DNA of 54,869 nucleotides from contig CACAGG010000003.1 of NCBI GenBank assembly GCA_902531985.1, positions 1-54,869 on the forward strand, written 5' to 3'. Both the position numbers and the translations under genes were made by a program. The notes under the pieces were generated by a model. It was not told the DNA's origin and did no database searches. It saw only the letters and a list, made by a program, of their open reading frames with translations. Below, piece after piece: positions 17,083-24,344 of the stretch; the stretch's first letter is position 1, and every line of letters begins with the position of its first letter. Origin of the DNA: an uncultured marine group III euryarchaeote (GTDB lineage: Archaea > Thermoplasmatota > Poseidoniia > MGIII > CG-Epi1).

Positions 17083-17093
17083 TGTATATATTA
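17083..17093 (-). promoter_or_regulatory. TATA box of 5S rRNA
   Basis: Minus-strand AATAATATATA centred about 27 nt before the 5' end of 5S rRNA, the standard spacing of archaeal promoters. Confidence 0.6.
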
Positions 17094-17165
17094 TTTGACT
17101 TTAATCAGCCTTAGTTGTTGGGTTGTAGCCACACTATCGCACCGTAATAGAAAAATTAATTGATT

Positions 17166-18071
17166 CTATTTTTTAGCTTCAGCAGCAGCTTTTCTTGATT
17201 CTTTGATTTTCTCAGATGCTTTGCGTCTTGCTTCTCTTTCTATGCGCCTGGATTGTACTCTTTCAGTTATCAGTTTCATGTACATTGCATCGTGTTCCAT
17301 CAATGGTGAATCAGAAATTACGATTACATTGTAATCGTTTTCTAATATTGCTTCTGCTAAATATTCAAACTTAATTTCGCCTTTCTTTATTGGAGAGTAA
17401 TGTCTTTCATTTCCTTCGACATCGAACTCTACTCCTGAGAAATGCATGTAATATTTATCTAATCCCAAAGTTGCTTCAAGATAACTAAATACTCTCTTGA
17501 AACTGTCGCGATCGTTTAGCCAGCGTGCACCTCTAGCGTGAAGGTGAGGCCAATTTATTATCGGAATAACTCCTCTAACTCGGTGACAAAGTTCAGTCAC
17601 TTCCCTTATACTTCCGAATAAGTCAGGTTTACCTGATAATTCGATTCCAAGTTGAGCACTGTAATTATTCTCTAAGAAGTGATTTCTTATTTCTCTGAAA
17701 ACAGGGACTAATCTTTCGATTGCTTCTCTGGATGAAATTCCATGATATGGTCCGATGTGAGTAATGATAGTTCTTGCACCAAGTTTGTTTCCAACTTCTC
17801 CTGCGAATTCTAAGAATTTTCTTGATTTATTTCGCATATATCCATTACCTAAGAAATCCATGTAGTATGGGGCATGAATTGCCATGTGAATATCTAATGA
17901 TTGAGCTATTCCACCTAATTCTTCAAAGTCATCTATCTCATCGACATATTTTCCTCTAACGAGTTGTATTTCCATACAGTGTAAACCTAAGGCGTGAATG
18001 TCTTCAATCCCATCCCTAATAGTTCTTCCTTTGCAGGAAAGAGGAATTCCTGCTGGCCCAAAACGTATCAT
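17166..18071 (-). CDS. Endonuclease IV-like / sugar-phosphate isomerase-like TIM barrel
   Basis: 301 residues of the AP endonuclease 2 (Xylose isomerase-like TIM barrel) family. Candidate metal residues follow the endonuclease IV order: HAPYY, THIGPYHG, GIELSGK, NWPHLHARG, HFSGVE, and ISDSPLMEHD near the end. Some replace the canonical endonuclease IV ligands (NWPH instead of the D-x-x-H motif), so repair activity is uncertain. The C-terminal ~30 residues are a Lys/Arg/Ala-rich helix. ATG 18071 lies about 26 nt from TAATTATA, suggesting a leaderless mRNA; leuS diverges from the same intergenic region. Confidence 0.8.
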   Translation of the reverse strand: MIRFGPAGIPLSCKGRTIRDGIEDIHALGLHCMEIQLVRGKYVDEIDDFEELGGIAQSLDIHMAIHAPYYMDFLGNGYMRNKSRKFLEFAGEVGNKLGARTIITHIGPYHGISSREAIERLVPVFREIRNHFLENNYSAQLGIELSGKPDLFGSIREVTELCHRVRGVIPIINWPHLHARGARWLNDRDSFKRVFSYLEATLGLDKYYMHFSGVEFDVEGNERHYSPIKKGEIKFEYLAEAILENDYNVIVISDSPLMEHDAMYMKLITERVQSRRIEREARRKASEKIKESRKAAAEAKK

Positions 18072-18193
18072 CGTTCACCGCGGATTGAATGGTCCTATAA
18101 TTACTATTGGTCACTTTTAGCCTATTTTGTGCTAATTTTTGAATCTGGATAGTAGTTTTGTAAGTTTTTAATCCTCCCCCTTCTCGCAGTATT

Positions 18194-21055
18194 GTGAATT
18201 CAAAGGCATTAGAATCAAAGTGGCAAAAAAAATGGGAAGAAGCCAAGGTTTTTGAATCAGAACCTAAGGATAGTCAGGACAAGTATTTCGTTAATTGTCC
18301 GTATCCTTACATGAATGGTTATTTGCACTTAGGTCATGCTTTTACTTATCTTAGAGCAGACATGGTTTCTCGCTATCAGAGAATGAAAGATAAGAATGTT
18401 CTTTTTCCTTTCGCTTTTCACTGTACTGGAACTCCTATTGTGGCGGCCGCTCAAAGAGTTAAAGAAGGAGAAAAAATCCAAATGAGTGCTCTAAAGCAAA
18501 TGGGATTAGATGACAAACTTATTTCAAAATTTTCAGATCCTGAAGAATGGACAAAACATTTCCCGGATAAAGCAATTGAAGATCTGAAAAGATTTGGTTC
18601 TTCTATAGATTGGCGTCGAAGTTTCATAACTACGAGTTTGAATCCTCCATATGATAAATTTATTCGATGGCAATTTAATCAATTACTGAAAAATGATTAT
18701 CTTATCAAAGGTACTTTTCCAGTTGTTTGGTGTCCAAAAAGGGAAACAGTAGTAGGAGACCATGACAGGCTTTCTGGAGAAGGAGAGACTCCGCAAGAAT
18801 ACACTCTTTTGAAATTCAAAGGCGATGGAGAATATCTTGTAGCTGCAACTTTACGCCCTGAAACAGTCTTCGGTCAAACAAATATTTGGGTTGACGGAGA
18901 AGGTACATACACAAAAGCAAAAGTTGGAGACGAGACTTGGATTATGTCCAAACAAATGCCTTTCAAATTAACGTTGCAAGGTCATAATGTAAAGGAAATT
19001 GGCGAAGTAAATGGTAAAGATTTAGTTGGTAAAAAATATGTTGCTCCTGAGATAAATACAGAAGTCATGGTTCTTCCTTCTAAATTTTGTGACGCCTCTA
19101 TTGGTTCAGGTATTGTGACTTCAGTTCCAAGTGATTCACCAGATGATTACCAAGGTTTAATGGACTTGCAAAATTCCAAATCAGATTGTAAAAAATGGGG
19201 TTTAGATTATGATTTTGTTAAATCCCTTGAGCCTATTGCAATACTAGATTCAGGAGAAATGGGTACGTTACCAGCTCCAAAATTATGTAAAGAATTAGGA
19301 ATAAAAGATCAAACACAACGTAAGAAATTGGAAAAAGCTAAACAAGATTTGTACATGCATAGTTTCAACAATGGAATAATGCTTGATTCAGCAGATTTCG
19401 TTGCAGGAAAGCCAGTTGAAGAGGCTAGAGAAATTGTAAGAAATAAATTAGTGGAAAAAGGCCAGGCAGCCATTTACTATGAATTAACCGGACCAGTTCA
19501 ATCAAGATGGCTTGCAGATTGTGTTGTAAAAATTGTAGATAATCAATGGTTTTTGGCTTATGCTAATGAAGAATGGACTGAAACCACAGAAAAGGCACTA
19601 AAGGAAATGAATCTTTATCCAGAGAAAGCTCGAAATCAGTTTGAATATGTTCTTCAATGGTTAAAAAATTGGGCTTGCGTTCGTGAAAAAGGTCTAGGAA
19701 CAAAGCTCCCATGGGATGATTCTTGGGTTATTGAATCATTAAGTGATTCAACAATTTACATGGCATATTATACCGTAGCTCATTATCTCCAGGAACTGAA
19801 AGAAGAACAACTCACAGAATCTCTTTTTGATGCAATTTTCGGTGCAGGAAACACAAAATTAGCTTCAGAAGAAACTGGCATTAATCAGTCTACAATACTA
19901 GGATGGAGGAACGAATTCAACTATTGGTATCCTTATGATCTTAGAATAAGCGGTAAAGATTTGATTCAGAATCATCTTTCCTTTAGTTTGTTCAATCACA
20001 CGGCAATGTTTGATTCAGACAAATGGCCCAAAGGTTTTGCAGTAAATGGGTGGGTTCTTGTTGAAGGCGAAAAAATGTCTAAGTCTAAAGGTAATTTTTT
20101 CACTATGAAAGAATTGAATGAAAAATACGGTGCGGATGTTGTTAGGTTTACATTGTGTAATGCAGGAGAAGGTTTAGACGACCCAAATTGGGAAGTCTCA
20201 TTTGCCGAAACTGCAGGAAAGAAGTTGTCGAATTGGTTGTCTTTTGTAAAAGATAGCAAGGGAAAAGGTCGAACTACAGATCATCCTGTAGACGAATGGT
20301 TCAGAGAAATTATGGCTGATGTTTCTTACAAAGCACATCAAGCTTCAGAACGATTAAAATTCAGAACTTCAACACGCCTTCTTTTCTTTGAATTACCTCA
20401 ATATTTCAAATGGTATCTCCAAAGAACTGGTGAACCTCATGCTGAAATTTTAGAGGAATATATGTCCATTGTCACTAGAGGTATAGCCCCAATAGTGCCA
20501 CATACTGCCGAAGAAGCCTGGTCGCTTTTAGGAAATGATGATTTTGTTCTAAATCAACCATTTCCCGAAGGACATGAGCCTAATTCTGACATAATTATGG
20601 GAGAAAATTTAGTTAAGCAAACATTAGAAGATACCCGAGCAATTCTAAACCTTGCTAAAATTGCTGAACCAGAAGAAATAGCCTTCATTGTGGCACCTAA
20701 GTGGAAATGGGATGCAGTTCGTACAGCTGGCGAATTAGCAGACGGCCGTGGCCAAGTTAAACTAAATCAGTTGATTTCGACAGTCATGCCTTCTATTCCA
20801 AATGAATCAAAAAAATTGGGAGCTGAATTTTTGAAGAAATGGGTTTTGAAAGACATACCTTCTTTGGGTCCTGATTGGCAGAAAAAGTACAGTCAAGAAG
20901 TCAATGAAGAAGCAATTTTGGCAGCATCTAAAGAATTTTTTAGCAACCTTTTTGGATGTAAAATAACAGTCGTTAATGCAGACAATGCTCGTTCGATAAT
21001 GGTAGCTAAAGGTAATCAAAGTTCACCATTAAAACCAGCAATTTTCGTCTCTTAA
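18194..21055 (+). CDS. leuS: Leucyl-tRNA synthetase (archaeal type)
   Basis: 953 residues, class Ia synthetase for leucine. HLGH lies at residues 45-48, followed by the archaeal-type FAFHCTGTPIVAAA segment. The CP1 editing domain occupies the middle, and KMSKSKGNFF is at about 627. The C-terminal anticodon and tRNA-binding domains are of archaeal length. The start is GTG 18194, with a GTTTTTAA element about 27 nt upstream and no Shine-Dalgarno site, so the mRNA is probably leaderless. The divergent TIM-barrel gene begins 122 bp upstream. Confidence 0.96.
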   Translation: MNSKALESKWQKKWEEAKVFESEPKDSQDKYFVNCPYPYMNGYLHLGHAFTYLRADMVSRYQRMKDKNVLFPFAFHCTGTPIVAAAQRVKEGEKIQMSALKQMGLDDKLISKFSDPEEWTKHFPDKAIEDLKRFGSSIDWRRSFITTSLNPPYDKFIRWQFNQLLKNDYLIKGTFPVVWCPKRETVVGDHDRLSGEGETPQEYTLLKFKGDGEYLVAATLRPETVFGQTNIWVDGEGTYTKAKVGDETWIMSKQMPFKLTLQGHNVKEIGEVNGKDLVGKKYVAPEINTEVMVLPSKFCDASIGSGIVTSVPSDSPDDYQGLMDLQNSKSDCKKWGLDYDFVKSLEPIAILDSGEMGTLPAPKLCKELGIKDQTQRKKLEKAKQDLYMHSFNNGIMLDSADFVAGKPVEEAREIVRNKLVEKGQAAIYYELTGPVQSRWLADCVVKIVDNQWFLAYANEEWTETTEKALKEMNLYPEKARNQFEYVLQWLKNWACVREKGLGTKLPWDDSWVIESLSDSTIYMAYYTVAHYLQELKEEQLTESLFDAIFGAGNTKLASEETGINQSTILGWRNEFNYWYPYDLRISGKDLIQNHLSFSLFNHTAMFDSDKWPKGFAVNGWVLVEGEKMSKSKGNFFTMKELNEKYGADVVRFTLCNAGEGLDDPNWEVSFAETAGKKLSNWLSFVKDSKGKGRTTDHPVDEWFREIMADVSYKAHQASERLKFRTSTRLLFFELPQYFKWYLQRTGEPHAEILEEYMSIVTRGIAPIVPHTAEEAWSLLGNDDFVLNQPFPEGHEPNSDIIMGENLVKQTLEDTRAILNLAKIAEPEEIAFIVAPKWKWDAVRTAGELADGRGQVKLNQLISTVMPSIPNESKKLGAEFLKKWVLKDIPSLGPDWQKKYSQEVNEEAILAASKEFFSNLFGCKITVVNADNARSIMVAKGNQSSPLKPAIFVS

Positions 21056-21112
21056 TACAGCTTTTATCGACCATAGAATAGTTTTGAAATCACCCTCAAA
21101 ATAGTTACCAAT

Positions 21113-21178
21113 CTTTATAAATGCCTCCCTTGTCCGGCGGACCCCAAGTGAGAGCATTTGCTCTCCGGAGATAAGAAT
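21113..21178 (+). promoter_or_regulatory. Promoter and hairpin leader of the PKD surface-protein gene
   Basis: CTTTATAAA at 21112-21120 predicts a start near 21143-21146. The leader then holds a perfect hairpin, GAGAGC-ATTT-GCTCTC at 21150-21165, whose 3' arm touches the Shine-Dalgarno bases GGAG at about 21166-21170. The ATG follows at 21179. Such a stem could limit ribosome access or stabilise the mRNA. Confidence 0.55.
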
Positions 21179-23455
21179 ATGACTGAAAAGCGTAATTCGC
21201 GAATAGCCTTGCTAGCCGTAGTAATGCTCCTGTCTGGAGCTTTGTTAGGGCTTATGTCTGAGGACTCTTCAGCTGCAGATAATAATGCAGTTGGATTCAT
21301 TTCCTCAGCAGACCCATCTGGAGTAGATGTTACAATTATCAACCAAGCCACTGGCGAATCCAGCAGTGTAACTAGTGCTGATGACGGTTCCTATTCTTTT
21401 GAAGATTTAGCTAGTGGAGATTACTCAGTTAGATATTCAAAAGCAGGTTACTTGTCAGTTCTTAACAGCTGGAGTATTCCTTCAGACTTACCTTTAGCAG
21501 GTGTGTCTATGGAAGCAGCACCATCTGGTTCAGAAACCGTTACAATTAATGTTCAAGACGGGGCTGAAGGAAATGTTGAAGATGCAACTGTTTACCTCAT
21601 GTCTTCTACTACGGAAGATTCATGGTGGTCAGGTGTTGATGTAGGATACACAGTATCTACAACCACAGGAGCAGATGGTAATGCAGACTTTTCAGACCTT
21701 GCAGCAGGCTCTTACGATGTTAGAGTTGAAGCTGAAGGGTATGCCACAGGTCTTGGATCTACGGATGATGTAGGTTCTTTCAATTTAGCAGAACTAGATG
21801 ATACAAACAAACAAACAGTTCGTGTTTTTGACACTGCAGGAAATCCACTAGGCGATGCTTCAGTATTCATGTATGACGCAACTACATCTTCCTGGTATGA
21901 CGCAGAAAAAGTAGGATACACCTACTATCTACACCCATCAACAGGATCTGAAGTTTACGTTTATGCATATCACGGTACACATAGTCCAGCAGTTGGAAAG
22001 ATTGCATCTGTTGCAGGAACCGATAGTCACGATATGACTGTAGGCGATAATTCAGCAGCAGATTCAGATACAGTCTACATTAACGCAGCACCATCAAACG
22101 GAGGCCAGTCAATGGCACCAATGAAAGGTGATAAGATGGTAAAACTAAATCCAGGACCTTCAGCATCAGTTGATGTTTCAGGAACTACTGATTTAGATGG
22201 AAATCATGTTATAGCAGCAGGTTCAACAGTTAACTTCTCAGGTTCAGCTTCTACTTCACCAGTAGGTGGATTAGGATACAACTGGGGAGGATCAAGCGGA
22301 GCAGATTACTCAGCAGAATTTGAAGCAGGAGAGCACACAATTACTTTGACAGTAACTGATGCTTTCGGAGCAACAGATTCAGACTCAGTAACAATTACCG
22401 CAGACGGAGCCGCTCCAACACCAAGTTTCACAGCAATCGTCAAATCTAATACAGATGACGAAGGCGAAACTTACAATGGAAGTAATGTAGACGAAGATTT
22501 CGATACAGTAATTTTCAATGCTTCAGCATCAAGTGATGCAGTAGGCATTGACTCATATAGCTGGGATTTCGGCGATGAGAGCTCAGACACAGGAGATGTT
22601 GTAAGTCATATGTTTGAAGATCCAGGAACTCACACAGTTACTTTGACAGTAACTGATGCAGCAGGTAATTCAGCATCTGAATCAATGAGCATTTCTGTAA
22701 ACGATGTAACACAACCTAGTGCAGAATTTAACTGGTCTTACACTAATGAAACTGGCGGAGTAGTTCTTAATTCAGCAATGGAAGGAGAAGCTACAAATTT
22801 CAACGCAGGTGGCTCTTCAGATAACTCAAATGGTGCTTTAACCTATACTTGGGACTTTGGAGACGGTAGTAATGTTAGCACAGGAGAAACTGTACCTCAT
22901 ACCTTTACAAGCATTCCAGAAGATGGATTCAATGTAGTCCTCACAGTAACAGATGCTTCTGGAAATGAAGATGTAACTTCTTACAACATAAAACCAGCAC
23001 AAAAAGAAAGACCTGATTTATTCATTTCATCATTGACATTTAGTGATGATAATCCTGAAGCAGGCGACACAGTCACTATGGACGCAGTTGTCAAATTATT
23101 GGGATTAAGTATCAATGAATCTTTCGAAGTTGGTTTCTTCTTAGATACACTAGATGGTGAGCAAATCGGCAGTGTTTCTGTTGACGGAAGCAATCTAAGT
23201 GTAGGTATTGAAAACGGTTTCAATGTCTCAGCTAGTTGGAAAGCTACCTCTGGAGCTCACACTATCTATGTAATCGCAGATCACACAGATATAGTCGACG
23301 AAAGCGAAGAAAAGAATGAACTCTCTAAGGTAATCACTGTCAAGTCAGATAGCGACGAAGATGATGTAACCTCAATGGTAATGATTATTGCAGTAATCCT
23401 ACTTGCAGTAGGTTCAGTTGGATATATTTACAGAGATAATCTCTTCAGTAAGTAA
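21179..23455 (+). CDS. Secreted/anchored surface protein with PKD and CARDB-like domains
   Basis: 758 residues. A signal peptide (about 6-33, RIALLAVVMLLSGALLGLM) precedes three carboxypeptidase-regulatory-like beta domains (GADGNADFSDLAAGSYDVRV). Three PKD domains follow (YSWDFGDESSDTGD, YTWDFGDGSN, each with HTVTLTVTDA-type strands), then a CARDB-like domain (EAGDTVTMDAVVKL). It ends in a single membrane helix and a short basic tail. It is probably an adhesion or cell-envelope protein with its bulk outside. ATG 21179 has GGAG upstream; an in-frame ATG seven codons earlier lies inside the hairpin and is less likely. No PGF-CTERM motif is present. Confidence 0.85.
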   Translation: MTEKRNSRIALLAVVMLLSGALLGLMSEDSSAADNNAVGFISSADPSGVDVTIINQATGESSSVTSADDGSYSFEDLASGDYSVRYSKAGYLSVLNSWSIPSDLPLAGVSMEAAPSGSETVTINVQDGAEGNVEDATVYLMSSTTEDSWWSGVDVGYTVSTTTGADGNADFSDLAAGSYDVRVEAEGYATGLGSTDDVGSFNLAELDDTNKQTVRVFDTAGNPLGDASVFMYDATTSSWYDAEKVGYTYYLHPSTGSEVYVYAYHGTHSPAVGKIASVAGTDSHDMTVGDNSAADSDTVYINAAPSNGGQSMAPMKGDKMVKLNPGPSASVDVSGTTDLDGNHVIAAGSTVNFSGSASTSPVGGLGYNWGGSSGADYSAEFEAGEHTITLTVTDAFGATDSDSVTITADGAAPTPSFTAIVKSNTDDEGETYNGSNVDEDFDTVIFNASASSDAVGIDSYSWDFGDESSDTGDVVSHMFEDPGTHTVTLTVTDAAGNSASESMSISVNDVTQPSAEFNWSYTNETGGVVLNSAMEGEATNFNAGGSSDNSNGALTYTWDFGDGSNVSTGETVPHTFTSIPEDGFNVVLTVTDASGNEDVTSYNIKPAQKERPDLFISSLTFSDDNPEAGDTVTMDAVVKLLGLSINESFEVGFFLDTLDGEQIGSVSVDGSNLSVGIENGFNVSASWKATSGAHTIYVIADHTDIVDESEEKNELSKVITVKSDSDEDDVTSMVMIIAVILLAVGSVGYIYRDNLFSK

Positions 23456-23485
23456 ATTCAAAACAATAAGACAAAGGACTAGGTT

Positions 23486-24124
23486 ATGGAAACAGACCTA
23501 GTTCTCGGCCTTACCTTAGCAGGTATAACTCTAGGTATAGTTGAAGGTGTAAAACCAGGACCACTTCTAACCACAGTAATCAAAGAAACATTGACTGCAG
23601 GTTTTAGAGGAGGAATGCGCGCAGCTTCCGCTCCAATCTTTACAGATGGACCATTGATTCTTTTCAGTATCTTTATGGCAGGTTGGATAGCAACTCAACC
23701 ACTCGTATTCTGTGGAATTGCAATACTTGGAGCTATTTTCCTGACTAGGATGGGTATCGAATGTTTCTATCCTGAGATTCCAGATATTGATCCTAATGAT
23801 GTAGATCTTTCCAAATCGCTGAAGCGAGGAATTCTGACAAATCTTCTGAATCCTAATGCTTACATTTTTTGGTTGTTAGTAGGCGGACCATTGATGGCTA
23901 CAGCTGCAGACACAGAACCTATAGCGCCTTATGCCTACGCAGTATCATTCATTCTCAGTATTGTTTTAGTTAAGATGACAATAGCTTATTTCTTTAGCAA
24001 GGCACAAGTTAATTTTTCATCTAAAAATTATCAATTAGCTTTGAGAATATGTGGAATAGCTATGCTATTTTTTGCATCAACTCTAGTCTACAAAGCATTT
24101 GAATTGTGGCAGAATGGCCTTTAA
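23486..24124 (+). CDS. LysE/RhtB-family exporter
   Basis: 212 residues with about six membrane helices. GVKPGPLLTTVIKETL near residue 25 corresponds to the conserved PGP motif of the LysE superfamily, and NLLNPNAYIFWLLVGG to the central conserved NPK-like loop. Family members export amino acids such as lysine, homoserine or threonine. AAAGGA lies about eight bases ahead of the ATG. It is 30 bp downstream of the PKD surface-protein gene and may be on the same mRNA. Substrate not predictable. Confidence 0.85.
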   Translation: METDLVLGLTLAGITLGIVEGVKPGPLLTTVIKETLTAGFRGGMRAASAPIFTDGPLILFSIFMAGWIATQPLVFCGIAILGAIFLTRMGIECFYPEIPDIDPNDVDLSKSLKRGILTNLLNPNAYIFWLLVGGPLMATAADTEPIAPYAYAVSFILSIVLVKMTIAYFFSKAQVNFSSKNYQLALRICGIAMLFFASTLVYKAFELWQNGL

Positions 24125-24176
24125 TGCATTCACAAATTTAGGAAATTGATATATAATCTGTAAGTTTAAGGAATTT

Positions 24177-24293
24177 ATGGCAAAAGATGATGGTGGATTA
24201 AGTTTTGGAGCTAAATCTTTTTTATATGTGCATGGAGGACTCATAATAATTTGGATTGTTCGACATGTGTTACTTTATTTCGGATTAATATGA
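24177..24293 (+). CDS. Very small single-span membrane protein
   Basis: 38 residues from ATG 24177: MAKDDGGLSFGAKSF, then a hydrophobic span with a few aromatic and His residues (GGLIIIWIVRHVLLYFGLI). GATATATAATC at 24148-24157 lies about 25 nt upstream, so a leaderless mRNA would begin exactly here; this is the main support for it being a gene. Its size recalls small subunits of membrane complexes, such as Sec61-beta or respiratory accessory subunits, but no diagnostic motif is seen. Confidence 0.55.
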   Translation: MAKDDGGLSFGAKSFLYVHGGLIIIWIVRHVLLYFGLI

Positions 24294-24327
24294 GGGGTCC
24301 AAACTTTACCCACCCCTTTTTGACCCC
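24294..24327 (+). promoter_or_regulatory. Inverted repeat before the lipoprotein gene
   Basis: GGGGTC (24294-24299) and GACCCC (24322-24327) can pair as a six-base-pair stem around a 22-nt loop, directly after the small membrane gene and 17 bp before the lipoprotein ATG. It could be a terminator stem, a leader hairpin or an operator. Confidence 0.4.
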
Positions 24328-24344
24328 TACCAAATTAGGGAGAT

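Noticed and set aside
24177-24293. Sec61-beta (SecG-like) assignment for the 38-residue membrane protein
   Set aside because: Size and single span fit, but the conserved motif ahead of the Sec-beta helix is not visible.
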